Source of the DNA: Talpa occidentalis
Lineage: Eukaryota > Chordata > Mammalia > Eulipotyphla > Talpidae
Length of the DNA stretch: 64,000 nucleotides
Reading direction: 5' to 3'
NCBI RefSeq assembly: GCF_014898055.3
Contig: NW_023601212.1
Coordinates: 37,746,329 to 37,810,328 of the forward strand
Shown here: positions 1-13,915 of the stretch, one piece after another
How positions within the stretch are numbered: position 1 is the stretch's first letter
How the letters are laid out: each line of letters opens with the position of its first letter
Notes under the pieces: generated by a model
Seen by the model: only the letters and a program-made list of their open reading frames with translations
Told to the model about the DNA's origin: nothing
Databases searched by the model: none
Translations under genes and position numbers: made by a program

Positions 1-290
1 AGCTCCTCAAAATTTGAGGATTACTTAACCCAAGATACTCATGTTGCAAAATAGGAAAATAGCAACAAAAACAACAAAAGAGGTAAAAATAACTTTCTCT
101 TCTATAATCAATGATGTTCAAATCAGAAACATACGGTAGATTTTGTGGTTGGGAGAGATGACAAAGGATAGTGGGGAAAATAAATCCCGCTAGTTCAAAA
201 AATTCCCAGTTTTCCATGAGAAAACCATCAACTTCAGGCAGCATACAGAATCCCAAATCATTTTGCTCTCTTAATAACCTATTTAGGTTT

Positions 291-566
291 GGGCCTCCCT
301 GGTGGCGGAAAGGGTTAAGCACTGCACTATGAAGCAATCCACAGCCTCCTGCAGCACTAGTTCAATCCCAGGCCAGGAAACAATCCACATGACGAAGCAG
401 ACCTCTCCTGTCTCGCCCGCCCGCTGCTCTCCTCAGCAATGTATTTCAGTCAGTCTGCCTGTGCTGTTCCCCATTCTGTCTCTGGTGAATCCTCTCACCC
501 CCCCGTATCTCTGGCCTGTACCCCAGCTCTTAAATGCATAAATAAATAAATAAATCTTTTTAAAAA
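291..566 (+). repeat. tRNA-derived SINE, complete
   Basis: Begins GGGCCTCCCTGGTGG and ends in an AAATAAATCTTTT tail. Target-site duplication AATAACCTATTTAGGTTT on both sides (about 273-290 and 566-583). Confidence 0.92.
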
Positions 567-3424
567 ATAACCTATTTAGGTTTGATTTGTCTCATAAAAC
601 TATCTTAATCACTTCAGTATTTAATGAATTTTGCTTTTCCAAAGTTTGTCACAATAATTACCATGTCACCTATCATGCACTCATTTGAAGATTCAATTTC
701 GTAACACTAAGTCAAGGTACTAGGTCCTGGGTAACAAAGATAAATAGAAATGCTTCTGTTTTGAGAGAGTCTAAGTCTATTAAAGGGTGAATTATCTCAC
801 CAACTGGTTTATATATAACTGGATTATATACAAAATGTTTGTAATCATTATTATTCATAAGCAAAACCCTTTACTTTCTTGTGCACTTTATCAAGGCACA
901 GAAAATAACAAATTCAAATTATTGATGGGAGTAAGAAAATATGCATTATACTTTCAAGATGGGCTGTTCAAGAAATCCTTTAATTACCTAAAGACAACAC
1001 AACACATCTGTACCAATAGAAGCAGACCACTACCATTACAACTCTCATCCATGAGTGCATCTATTGTTTCAATGAATAGAAATTGTGCCAGTTATGTTCC
1101 AGGCATAACCTGAACCTCTTGAATCACTGATAAGTGTTTAAGCCAATACAAATGAAATTAAAGGGCAAACTTATATATATAGAATACTACAATGTTACAA
1201 CTAGAAGGAAAAGAGAACAACATCTGAACAAGTACTTCATTTCCAAAACGATGAAAGAAGAGTCATTTAACCAAGTGCTTATAATGGGACTATTTCTGAC
1301 TCAGAGCAGTGTGGCCTTCTTAGCTAACACCCAGACTGGCCTCTTAAATCAAGGAGTCCAGTCTAGAGTGACCAAAGGGAAAGGTATATGGGCACAACCT
1401 GTCCAACAAGTGCTCACATCAAGGTCATTGAAGCAGCAGCCTGTACAAATGCTTTGATGCCACTGACTCAGAGGCTGAAAAACAACTCACAATGAAGCCA
1501 CTTCATCAGCATCTTGTAGCCCTTCATTAGCCAGGTGAGAGATGCTTACTGAAGATAGTTTATGCGAGCCAGAAGAAATATACAGCACTACTGCACTTAT
1601 CTGGGTCATCAATAAAGAAGAAAGTGTACCTAAAAGTTTCCTTCACAGTGTCTGGAATTTACATTAACTGTTTCTAATCCACTTCCTTAAAATATGGGGG
1701 GAATATCCTGTTTGTTATTAGACATCAGTAAGGATGTCTGGCCTCCTGTGAGGTGGGTTGTGAAACACTGCTTCCAGGTTGAACACTGTTCTTGATCTGT
1801 ATGTCCCGTCATCCCTCCCTTTGTAGAAGACAAAAATGAGACTCATGATCACTCTCCCACCCACTTGAAGTCATGACACTACTATATGGTAGAAGCAGAA
1901 GTAGAATCATCTCAATCAGTTTTTCTTTCCAAATTTCGAACCTCTCCCATACCACAAAAACTAAAATTTAACCCAAACAACACTGTCTGAACTACAGTTC
2001 ATCTAAAACACTTACTGAATATATCTTAACTGCCTGATATCTACATAAGACATCATCCTGATCTGGAGAAGCATCCTCCAGTGGGGAAGAGCCACAAAGA
2101 TAAAACTCTAATATAAAATGATAGAGGGAGGCTCAGTATCTGCAGAAAGGATCTTGGTCCAAGCCTAGAGCTACAGAGGACACACAGCAAAGATTACCTC
2201 TGATCTGGGTATTAAAGAATCCATAAAAGATACTAGTTAGAGAGGCTGGAAAATCATTGCAGTGTAAAGGGGAAGGGAGGAATAAGGAAACATGGGCTAA
2301 AACCTGTGGTATAAAATCTGTCCACTTTAAAAAGTCAAAGCAGACGTCAATGAAACTCCTGAAAGAAAAAGATTATGAGGACGCTAGCAATTAGCTATGT
2401 GTTCAGACATTACCAAATATTACAGGGGGTGGGGCTGGGGAGGAAAAAAACCAACCCTGGTTGAAAGCTCTACTTTAGCCTTAAGACTAAAGATCATGTT
2501 CTGTTCATCTTTGCACCTCTAGTCCCTTATGTATTGAATCATGTTGCTCGTACTAAGTTACCGTTCTTAATTATATAACTAACATGTTATTTAAAATGTT
2601 GTCATTTAACAAATACAAGGTTAATGGAGATAACAAATATACTATTATGATCTGAAAGAATTTCAAAAATAAGAATAGATATAGAACTACATGAATTACC
2701 AGCTAAGGATGTCTACCTGTATCTAAAGTGTATACACAAGTCATTTATATTAACATCATTTCAATTTCTACTGTTGCAGAAAAGATTGCTAGAAAGCAAT
2801 AAAGATCTTAACACTTTCTTACTAAGAATTAAAACAACCTCTTTGATTCTCAATTTAGAAGTCCCCATTATCTATATGAGGCAGAAACATTTAAAGATGA
2901 ACTCAAAAATTTCCAAACTCTCCCTCACAAGCTTCCTATAATCTCTTACAGTGAGCAGGGATCTAGGGGCTAGTTCTTGCCAAGGGGCTAAGAAGCCCTG
3001 TGTTTCACTTCATGCCAAAGAACAGAAAAAGGTATGAATTGTCCATGTTTTTCTTCCTTTTTTCTGAAGACAGTGAAAGCACCAGGTCAAAACAGCAGAG
3101 GCACAAGACAAATACATCTAAGATGCTTAAATCACTACGAAAGAGCACAACTTCAAAAGCCACCAAAATAAAAATAAAATACTTAAATGAGAAATAAAGT
3201 GTTTATCCACTGAACTTTTAGGGATCGTTTTTACCCAGCATGACTACATGACTAGACTGTCCTATTAAAAAGTACAGAACAGTTCATTTCTGACAACGTG
3301 TCCTTTTGAAGTACTTGCCCCAAGAGTCTTCATAGACTCTAAAATCCTTACCTTTCACATAGAAAAAAATAAGCATTCAGAGTTTACTGTTATTACTATT
3401 ATTAATTTAAAAGGTAGGGAAGGA

Positions 3425-4108
3425 CTTTAATAGACATTCTCCAAAGAAAATAGACAAATGATCGATAAACACATGAAAAAATGCTCAATATCACCAGGCA
3501 TCAGGGACATCCAAAACCACAATGAAATATCACCTCACACTCATTATCGTGTCTACTATCAGAAAACAAGTATTGATGGGGGTGGGGAGCAACTGGCATC
3601 TTTGTGCACTGCTAATATTAATGTAAAATGGTGCAGTCACTGTGGAAACATTTGGAATTTCCTCCAAACATGAAATTACTATGTGATCCACACCCACTTA
3701 CTGATATATAACCAAGAGAATAGACAGCAAGGGACTCAGTTACTTGTATACCAATGTTAATATCATTATAATTCAGAACAGCCAAAGGGTGGGAACAATC
3801 AAAGAATCCACCAATACCTGAATGGATAAACAACATGTGACATACGTATCTAATGGGATATTACAAGTCTTAACAGGAACAAAAGTCTGTTCACAAAAGG
3901 ACAAATGTTCTATGGAATCATTTACAGGAAGTACCTAGAATAGGTAAATTCACACACTCAGAAAGAAGAATGAAGGTTTCCCCCAGAGACTACTATTAAT
4001 ACAGTTTCTAGATAAGATGATAAATTCTGGAAATGGATATTGGTAAAGGTTACATAACACTGTAAATGTACTTAATGCTACTGAATTAAACACTTAAAAA
4101 TGTTTGTA
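3425..4108 (+). repeat. L1 fragment (end of ORF2 and 3' UTR)
   Basis: Old L1 copy. It carries decayed versions of the conserved end of ORF2 (for example CAAAACCACAATGAAATATC) and a 3' UTR ending near AATTAAACACTTAAAAATG. No intact frame. Confidence 0.85.
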
Positions 4109-4110
4109 AG

Positions 4111-4371
4111 GGGCCTCCCTGATGGTACAAGAGGTTAGGTGTCAGCACTATGAAGCAATCTGCAGTTACTACAGCACGAATTTGATTACCAGCCAGAGAG
4201 GTGACCCACATGGCACAGCAGACCTCTCCTGTCTCACCCACTGCTCCCCTCAGCAGTGTATTCAGTCAGTCTGCCTGTTCTGCTCCCACTCTCTCTCTGG
4301 TGAACCCTCTCACCCCCCTGCACCTCTGGCCTACACTCCAATTCTTGTATGCATAAATAAATCTTAGGGAA
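4111..4371 (+). repeat. tRNA-derived SINE, complete
   Basis: Full-length copy inserted right at the end of an L1 tail. Duplication AAAAATGTTTGTAA at both ends (about 4096-4109 and 4372-4385). Confidence 0.92.
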
Positions 4372-5220
4372 AAAATGTTTGTAACAGTAAATTTTGTGGC
4401 ATGTATGGTTTGTTCCAGTCAAAAAAATGTTTTAAAGGATAAGTAAGTTTATCAGGCAGAGTATTTGATGTTTCTTTTTCCTTTAATGTCAGAGAGGTGG
4501 TAAAAATTCTTCTAAATGTGCTGTTGAACCATCTTTTCAATTTTATCTTCCAGGATTGCAACTAGTTTTAACTGAAAGAAAGTTCAGTGAACCCATTTGC
4601 AACTTATTAGTACAAGGGAAAATTCAAAGAGAATTAAGATCACAGTACTTGATATCACTGACAGATGGAGGCTCTGGAGCTACAAATAAGTATGCCAAGA
4701 CAGTGGATATTCCTGATGAACTGAAGCAGAACTATAAACAGCCCAAGATGTGACTAGTTCTTCTACACAAAAAAATAAAAAAGCATATATACATGACTTA
4801 ACTCAGGCTCCACTTGCTAACTAAAGTTATTTCTCATTCGATCTTGTATCACATTTTGCCATAAGCAAGCACCAACTGAACATTTTAAAAGTTCCCAAAA
4901 TACTAAGTGGCAATTGTTCACTTGGCCAAAGATCAAAACATCCTGAGAATTCTTGTGAGACAAAAGAGAAGGGACACTAAGATGACAGTCCTCATTTCTG
5001 TAGAAAGAAGTAAGCATACTGCTAGCAATCTCTTCTCTACCAAGTAATAGTTGAGTTTAAAAACTGAAATGTGAAGAAAGCGAATATGTGTTCTTCCCTG
5101 GCCCAGTCTAAGCCTGGGGAAGAGACTGAAGAGTTTCATCTGACACTGATCCCATGGTTTCTTCTCACTTCATTTCTAGCAGCTTTTCATGTTTATTTTG
5201 CCTCAAGAAGTGTATGCAAA

Positions 5221-5543
5221 GGGGCCTCCCCGGTGGCGCAGCGGTTGAGCGCTGGGTTGCGAAGCTGCCCGCAGCCTCTGCAGCACCGGTTCGATCCCCG
5301 GCTGCTCCCCGGCCACTGGAGGAGGGTTCCACATGGTGCGCAGACCTCTCCTGCCGCCCGCTGCTCCCCTCAGCAGTGTACTTCAGTCCTTCTGCCTGCT
5401 CTGCTTCCCGCTCTGGCTCTGGTGAATTCTCTCATCCTCCCGCGCTTCTGACTGTACCCAGTGCATGTATAAACAAACAAACAAATAAGTAAATTAAAAA
5501 AAAAAAATAAAATAAAATACATGCCTCTTTAAAAAAAAAAAAA
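5221..5543 (+). repeat. tRNA-derived SINE, younger subfamily
   Basis: Carries the variant head GGTGGCGCAGCGGTTGAGCG with a good B box (GGTTCGATCCCC) and an extended tail with CAAA repeats and CATGCCTCTTT. Duplication AAGTGTATGCAAA at 5208-5220 and about 5542-5554. Confidence 0.93.
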
Positions 5544-6041
5544 GTGTATGCAAAGATAGTTTCATCCCCCTCCACAGGATCATCTTGGTGTCACAACCGA
5601 ATGTTCCTGAGCACCAACTATGGGCAAAGTCATCCTGTGGTGTGAAGTGGGAAAGAGGATGAGAGAGACTCAGTAGCAAACCAGAATCCCAATCCCAAAA
5701 GAACAAGGACTAGGAAGGAAATAAATTTCTGATTTTACATCAATGCAAACAAAAGCAATCATCTTAACTTTCTCAAATTTTCCCAGTTTTCCATAATGTC
5801 AAAACAACATTAAATCGTTTACATATCCCTACTCTTTACTTCCTATATTCATCAGTAACATGTTTGGCCAATATTTCACCCCCACCCCCAATCTTAAAAG
5901 ATGTAAACTAGACTTCCAGTCTCACAGGTCACATTCTATATCAGCTTCTCTTAAACACAGTTCATATTTGTTTTCTCCTGTCCCTTTACAACAATACACC
6001 TGGCTTCCCCTTTCACCACCCCAATTGACTTAAAATTCAAT

Positions 6042-6078
6042 TACACACTCACACACACGCACACACACCACGCACACC
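6042..6078. repeat. CA microsatellite, interrupted
   Basis: ACACAC stretch with a few breaks, just before a SINE insertion. Confidence 0.85.
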
Positions 6079-6096
6079 TTCATCCTCTCTTTTTTA

Positions 6097-6368
6097 TTTT
6101 TTAGTATTTTTTTTTAAGACTTATTTATTTATACAAGCACTGGGTATAGTCAGAAGCGCGGGAGGGTGAGAGAATCCACCAGAGCAGAGCGTGGAGCAGA
6201 ACAGGCAGACTGATGAAACACAGTGCTGAGGGGAGCAGTGGGCGTGGCAGGAGAGGTCTGCGCGCCACGTGGGACCCTCGCTAGTGGCCAGGGATCAAAC
6301 CAGCGCTGCAGAGGCTGCAGGCAGCTTCGCAGCCCAGCGCTCAACTGCTGCGCCACTGGGGAGGCCCC
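6097..6368 (-). repeat. tRNA-derived SINE, younger subfamily
   Basis: Reverse copy ending CACTGGGGAGGCCCC. Flanked by related CCTTCATC(A/C)TCTCTT sequences (duplication). Confidence 0.9.
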
Positions 6369-6489
6369 TTCATCATCTCTTCTGTTACAACACCTTTTTT
6401 TCTTTTGCAGATGTGTTGTCAATTTCTTACCTACCTCACAGGTCATATTCATTTTATTCCATCTTCCTGTACAAACTATACTTCATCCT

Positions 6490-6700
6490 TTTCTTTTTCA
6501 ATAAATTTTTATTGAGGTTAACACCAGGTTACAACATTAATTGGTTTCAGGCGTATAGAATTATGAATCACCTGTATACTCTACATCATGATCACTACTA
6601 AAAGTCTGGTTTCCATCTATTACCATATAGTTGACCCTCTTTATCAATTTTACAACCTCCCTCAATCCCATCTTCTTTTTCTATAGAACCATCAAAAATT
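6490..6700 (-). repeat. L1 3' end fragment, reverse
   Basis: Starts with TTTTTATTGAGGTTAAC and continues CACTACATCATG-like and AAAGTCTGGTTTCCATC motifs typical of the reversed 3' part of young laurasiatherian L1 elements. Confidence 0.75.
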
Positions 6701-6865
6701 CTTACTCCAAGAACAGCTCACTCAGAAAGTTGTTCATTGACTCCACTGGCAGGGGATCATACTCTCTGAGTGTGCTCAAGCCATGTCGCCCTGCTATTCC
6801 TTTAGTTTGGGATGGAAGATAATATAACAGAATCCCACAAACAACAATAAAAAGGCCCTATTTTG

Positions 6866-7125
6866 GGGCCTCCCTGGTGGCACAGGCAGTTGAACGCTGT
6901 ACTGTGAAGCTGTCCACAGCCTCTGCAGAGCAGGTTCAATCCCTGCCGGCTGACGAGAATCCCACATGGCGCGGCAGACCTCTCCTGTCTCCCCCGCTGC
7001 TCCCCTCAACAGTGTATTTCATCAGTCTGCTTGTTCTGTTCCCCATTCTGTCCCTGGTGAATCCTCTCACCCTCACGCACATTCGGCCTGTACCCCCGTT
7101 CTTATATAAATAAGTAAATCTTTTT
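6866..7125 (+). repeat. tRNA-derived SINE, complete
   Basis: GGGCCTCCCTGGTGGCAC head and AAATAAGTAAATCTTTTT tail. Flanks AAAGGCCCTATTTTG and AAAGGCCCTGATTTA are the duplicated target. Confidence 0.9.
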
Positions 7126-7630
7126 AAAAAGGCCCTGATTTAATAGGCTGTATCCTATGCTGCTAGTGGGAAAACAAACAACTACAACTTTATTGTACTT
7201 TATTATTTGGCAATATCTAAAGACTATAGTGCATGTAGTCTGAAACTACTAAAATGGTATCAGTGGATAGTGAGATCACAGATAATTTGTTCTTTTGGCC
7301 TTTCTGTGACTTCTAATCCCCCTACAGTAAGCACCTATTACTTGTGCAATAAAAAATATAACTTGTATTTCTTTATAAAAGTAGGTTGATAAAATGAGCA
7401 AGAACTGGTAGAAGATGAGTAAAGACACTGATGAGTTAGCCAGTGAACAATTGGACAGTATTTTAAAAGGTCTACCAAATATTCTATAATGGGTCTAGCA
7501 TAGTTTAGCTATTCTTAAAAGGACACCAATAGTGAGTAGGTCTCGTTAACTCCTATAGCACCCTGAAGCTTAGCATATTAGTGCAATTCAGCACACAGAA
7601 TTTACTGAACTGAATGAACTGCTAAACCAT

Positions 7631-7671
7631 GTTTTAAGTTTTGTTTTTCAGTTTTAAGTTTTGTTTTTTCA
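7631..7671. repeat. 20-bp tandem duplication
   Basis: GTTTTAAGTTTTGTTTTTCA followed by the same unit with one extra T. Confidence 0.9.
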
Positions 7672-8212
7672 GTTCTTGCCTATTACACAAGATTTTTCAG
7701 ACAGACAAACCGAATGCTCAGCTCCTTTCCTTTTGCAAAAACATAGCTCATCATAAATATACACTAAATATATACTCATTTAAGTTTTCAAGCTTCCCCA
7801 AGTCCCTGAAACCAGATATTAACAGACAAATCAGATATTTACTTGCAGTTTAGAGATCAAAGCTGCAATCTTACAAGTCAACTAAGAAACACTGAAGTTT
7901 CCCAAGTATAAGCATCCTGTATTATTTTCATGCTATGTAATGGGCTAGAGTTTAAAACAGACTAATACATTTCACTCAAGATTCTTGTTTCCAACACAGA
8001 CTGGACTCCATGCTGATTATTCTAAATAATCAAGGACAGTCATTGTTAAAGTTAGTAGAGACCCACAAAGTTTACCGGGATACTTTTAAAACTTTTAAAG
8101 TTCTTTCGAAAGCTTTTTAAAACTAAATCCCACAGTATAGTCAAAGTTTCTGTAACCTAAATAATACACATTTTTCTCTTCCTTTTTCATGACTATCTAT
8201 CATTCTAATTTC

Positions 8213-8490
8213 TTTTTTTTTTTTAAAGATTTATTTATTCATACATGCACTGGGTACAGTTAGAAGTGCGGGAGGGTGAGAGGATTCACCAGAGCCAGAG
8301 CAGGGAGCAGAACAGGTAGAAGGACCGAAGTACACTGCTGAGGGGAGCAGCGGGCGGCAGGAGAGGTCTGCACACCATGTGGGACCCTTGTCAGTGGCCG
8401 GGGAGCAGCCAGGGATCGAACCGGCGCTGCAGAGGCTGCAGGCAGCTTCGCAACCCAGCGCTCAACCGCTGCACCACCAGGGGAGTCCCT
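8213..8490 (-). repeat. tRNA-derived SINE, younger subfamily
   Basis: Reverse copy with GGGATCGAACC (B box complement) and CACCACCAGGGGAGTCCC at its 5' end. Duplication TCTAATTTCTTTTT. Confidence 0.9.
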
Positions 8491-9234
8491 CTAATTTCTT
8501 TTTTAATATATCAGTGTTATAAGGTCCATGGCATGGCTGGCAGAGAAATTATGTGGCTAAAAGTAAATGTAAATACAAGGTTATGAAATTTTTGGTAAAA
8601 GTCCTTAAATGGGTTTCAGGATAATTCTCTGGTGGAATAAAAGGCTGGGGAAGGGGTGAGGGAGACTTCCTGAAAAAAAAACAAAAACTAAAACAAAACA
8701 CAGATGTTTAGCAGTGATTCTCAGACACAGAGGTCCAGTGCTGATACTGAAATCTTGTTCCATCAGTTAGTCAGGTTAATCTCTTTGGAATCTTAATTTC
8801 CTCATTTGTAAGTAGAACGCTCAATGTTCCTCATTCCCTCAAAAATGCAGATTCGACCTAGCAATGGATTTAATAATTTCAAAAGGTGGAAAAGGCCTAG
8901 ATATATCTCTTTTATGCACTCCAACCGCATAACCATATATATGCCAAACAGTACTTAATTTATCTTGTTTATCCCTTTACAGTGTCAGAATAAGGATTAT
9001 AATTTGCATGCAGAGATGACTGGCTGGAGTTTTAATATAGTTATGTATCACACAGTGACGTTTCAGACAGCAGGCACCCCAAAATTCCAATGTTAGCCAC
9101 AGCAGCCTCTTACATGTTGTGTTATCTCATGTCTTGATGGCACTCTTTTCCTTTGCACTTGATTTTATCTTGTATTTTGTTGATCATGCACCCCAAGCAT
9201 AAAAAATCCACTCCTAAGGTTGTGTTCACACTAT

Positions 9235-9455
9235 GCAGTAGAGGATGGTGGCTAAGAGTCATGAACATGGATACAAGATTGACAGAACTGGAATCCTGAC
9301 TACGCCACCTATTAGCTACATGGTCTTGGTTAAACTGTGTCTTCATTTCCTCATCAATAAAATGGGGGTAAAAGAGTTATGAGAATTCACTCAAGTTACT
9401 TATACCAGAGCCTGGCACATAATAAACACTCAAGAAATGCTTGTTATAATTGTTG
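9235..9455 (+). repeat. MIR
   Basis: Recognisable MIR body: TGGAATCCTGACTACGCCAC, CTCATCAATAAAATGGGGGT, and an end resembling CCTGGCACATAATAAAC. Confidence 0.8.
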
Positions 9456-12400
9456 ATATATTTCAGAATAAATCATGCCCTTAAAATTTACCTAAATATA
9501 GTAAAAGTGAAATGAAGCATTTAAATTTCATTCAACAATATTTGAGCATAAAGGATCAGGTGCTGTGCTAAAAGAGGAAGAGTATACATGTTAGAAGGGA
9601 GGCAACCACAAAACCTCAATTCTCTGTAGTATGTACCAGAGGTATTTTATTTAATCAAATGTAAAGTCCCATGAATTGTAAGAAGTGCCCAATTTCAGAA
9701 GTTAAATGTGAAAAAATATACATATTAGAGTCAAAGAAATGCTATAGGAATAAAAATTAGTGATGTTAATACTACAAGTTGAGATGGGGAAGCAAATATT
9801 ATCAGTGCAGCTACATTAAAATTTGTGCCTGCATCTGAACTGAATCTGAGCCTTAAAAGAGAGGTTGGAGAAACTTTCCCAGGTTAAGTAGCCCAAGTAG
9901 TGGGAACACTAGGTGCAAAGTTACAAAATACATGAGCATGCTTAGCTGCTGCAGAACAAATGACTGGTAGTACATGGTGGGCAGGGGGACAGAGGTGAGG
10001 GAGAGAGATTGTACATAGAGATGTGACTGGAATGTAGGGTCAGATTATGGACCTTAATCTCTAGGTCAGTTGTTCCACTGACATGTACAAAGACACTACT
10101 TATTACATACAACTATCCTAATTAATTACTTGGTATAACTGACTAAACTAATTTAATGGAATTTCAATTAAACAAACAATCCTATACTAGCTGGTCAAAT
10201 AAAAGGGCTTCTCTTCTATATCTCTCTGGTGGATCACAGCTTCCCAACTACTTTAGTCATGAAGAACTCCAAAATTTTCGGCATCAAAGCACTCCCAATT
10301 TTGAAAAACATAATGTACAGAATGAATAAGTATGTGAGTAGGAAAAGTAGAAGTACATATATGGCAGCATGGACCTAAAAACAAGAATTCTGAATTTATG
10401 AAATATTCCTATCCTTGTCTATGAAATAAAGACCTATGAGTCTTTGGCGTGTCCTGATTTTAAACAGTTCAAAGCAACAGGTTGAAAATTATGGTCAACA
10501 TTTTACAAATATTTAATGTCTCACAGATGAAGCTATTTCTTCATGCCTCCAGTAATTACTTCCGATTTTGTTTTCAATTCAGTATTTATGGTTTCTAGGG
10601 CTTAAGTTTCCAAGGATGAGAAACTTAATTTTATTGCCTTTCTTTTTCATGTGGTTATATTTAGTACACATAATAATGGACACTTCTGTCTACATTTGAG
10701 AATTTCTATGGAGTAGGGGCAAAATCAGGTCTTAAGTATCAGTGGCTATTCCAGAGTTCCTCCCCAAACTCTGTGAAGAAATTATTCACATTTTGTCTTT
10801 CCTTTTACCTACAAAGAAATCGTTGCTTATCCACTCAAAAAGACATACAAGACCAACATGTTCTGGGATTCCAAACAGTTATTGGAGAGCTCCACAAGCA
10901 CTGAGTGGAACCCAGATCACTAAACAGAGGACTATCTATTCTTGGGAAACAGCAGGGTTTGGTTCAGTTGGCAACACTTCTGGCCTCTGATCAAGAGGGC
11001 ACAGGCTCATATTTCACATAAGAACTACAGTTTACAACCCTTGCTAACACTCCTGCAGAGTAATTCGAGAGGCATTAAATGACAGTTCCAACAAAAACTA
11101 AGTATCTAGTAAAACTACGTATCTAGAAATATAATATGGAAATAAATTAGATATGCTAATCTTTTTTTTTTTTTTTTTAAGAAATTGTGCTTAGAAATGG
11201 GGGGAATGAAGGGTAGAAGAGAGAGTGTGTTTTGGCCAAAGGTAGAACAAATGAATTTATTCCATAACTACATTTACACTTGCTTTTTAAACACCATCCT
11301 ATTTAAAAAAGGGTAGGGTGACATCTACAATAAAAATTTTATTAAAAGTAAGCTTCTTGTCTCTAAGTATTTCCATTAACCAATTTTTTATATTAGGGTG
11401 GCAGGCTAAAAATACAAGAAATGATTTTCCAGAAATGAGAGGTTGTATCAGATGATTTCATGTAGACAATCCAAATGCACACAACTCAGACAGGGTGGCA
11501 CCAAGTGATTAACAGCCCTTTACAAAAATAGATAAATAATGTTGCAATACATGAGCTCCCTTCTGAAACGCTAGACTGAATTCCGAAAAGCAGAAGCTTA
11601 TTCTGTTTTTTAAAAATAGGCAACCTAGTAAAATCAATAACCTCATTTAAAATTCATTCAAGAAGTGTCTTAAAGAGGTCAAGGGTCCTAAGGTAAATTT
11701 CCTTAAAACTATTTTCCCCTACTTAAAATTACACAATTAAATATTTTATTCCTGTAGAAATAATTCAGTACTAAGATCATTATTAAAAACTGTATTAACT
11801 TGAACTCATTTTGTACCCAGTTGGGGAACATTTATCCGTATGTGTGGGTGTACCAATCTTCTGCATAGGGCCATGAATTTTCAGTTTTCATTAAAAAATA
11901 GGCTTGCCTGGTAGCATAATTTTTAGAGTCCAAACCCCTTTAGTTACAAACTCTTCACCCTGGGTCTGGAACCAGCAGGCAACCCAACCAGTAGTCCTGT
12001 CTTTTCTCTCAGCGGATGGCGAGTGCCGAACACCTCTACCATACAACCTGAGGCCTATCTATTTATGATGAATGCCACTTTATCTTTAGTCAGAAATCAT
12101 TCCCACTGTTGAACATTCCAAGAACTGGGAAATTCCAACTACTACAGTTCCAATAAAGAAGTTGAAATAAATGAGTCAATTTTGACACTGCTATTGTTTT
12201 CATAATTATATAAAAACAGAGCAATACAAACCTAAATGATATAAAATCCTAACCCAATCAATGTATAAATACTAGCATGTAATTTGTTAAACTAATAAAA
12301 CATTGGTTTTCAGATAGAGCCAGATGTCTCTGCAACCTCCTGTAGTGATCTGCTCTTAGCAATAAACAAAGCCAAGTATTAAAGGACAATATTTATACAA

Positions 12401-13779
12401 TCCTGATGTGCAATCACACATACATTATCACAAATATGTTTAAAATAATAAAGGAAACCTATCAGCAGTATTGGGGAAGGAGGGTGTTCAGGGTAAACTT
12501 TATCTGTGAATGAGGAACAACAAAAATCACAACTTACAGTGTTTAATAATATGGAATATAGTGTGTTCAATTCATTCCACCACTGTTAAGTGGTTGCTAC
12601 TGAACAAGTACGAAATTCATCCTTTCTAGTGCTGTCATTTCTTTTAAGAAGCATGGTAAAGAAGTAATGGGTTCCAGTTTAACTGAACAAGTATTTTATT
12701 AATCACCAAATGAGCACACAGTATTAAACAGACATTATATATGACAGTATACATTTAACAAGTTCTACCAAAAAAACTTGTGAGGCCAAAGCAAAATCTG
12801 TTTATGAACATAAAGAAACAGCAGATTTAACAGAATTAGCTTGTGCTTTGGGTTGGACAAGCACAGTAAGCATTTAAGACTTGGTTACTCTGACTTTAAA
12901 TGTTATCCAGTGTAGTACAAAAACAAAATTTACATGCTCAAACGGAAATGTCTTTAAATGGTTTTCTTTGAAATTATATCTAAGAATAAATCACTACACT
13001 ACTCACAAAATATTAATATTCTATAAAATGGAATGTATAAAACAACTAAACAATCACCAGCAAGTTGGTGGCAGTAAGTCAAAAAAAATGTCCCAGTTGT
13101 ATTAGATAATCAGTCTAAAGTTAGTACTGACTGTAAAGAACAGATTCAGAAATATGTGTAAAGTGTCTGGGACACTATGGCTCTGAGTGCAAACAGCCCT
13201 TCTCCCAAAAAGCTATAAAAACCCCTTTATGGCTTTCAGGGATGGTGGATGCCTTTCCATTTTTGTGCTAACAGAGGCGATATAAATGAGAAAGAGCTAG
13301 AAGTTTAAGGCTCAAATTTCATTTTTAGAATTCAATGGTTAATAAACTAACAATATGTCAGTATTTTCTCAAACAGAACCAATATTTCTTAAACAATCTG
13401 CATTCTTACCAAAAGTACACTACCAAAACTAATCATTGATTCTTTACCTAGAAAGACTGACCCTCTCTAATCATTCCTTTCAGCCCTGAATATCAACTCC
13501 ATGTTCATTTCTACCTAAATCCCATTGTCACTAATAAAAACCTTTTCATTTTCGTCCACAGTTAAATCGCAATAAGAAAAAATCTTCCTCTAAAAATAAT
13601 GCTCCTATTAACAATATTATCAATGTTTTTAATGGTGATATTTACATATTAAACTTAGCAAATTTTATGCTAAATCCAAAACACTGTAAGTAAAACATCA
13701 CATCAGAAAGTAATCTGATATACCTATATAGACAGAGAATTCATGTGAATTTTTTCATTGATTTTTCACAGCACTTTCA

Positions 13780-13915
13780 AGGTAGAAAAGGGCTTAGAAA
13801 TCATCTATTCCAGTCCGTCAACTTTAGAGATGAGGAAACCAAAGCTCTTGGAACAAGTCTGTAAACCACTTACTACATGCCAGGCTACACTAAGTGCTGA
13901 AACACAGAGTGAACT
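13780..13915 (-). repeat. MIR-type remnant
   Basis: TTAGAGATGAGGAAACC and ACTACATGCCAGGCTACAC are MIR-like, in two parts. Degenerate. Confidence 0.5.

Noticed and set aside
5228..5300. tRNA-gene-like A and B boxes
   Set aside because: They belong to SINE heads, which cannot fold into a complete cloverleaf and recur in 26 places; no true tRNA gene was seen.
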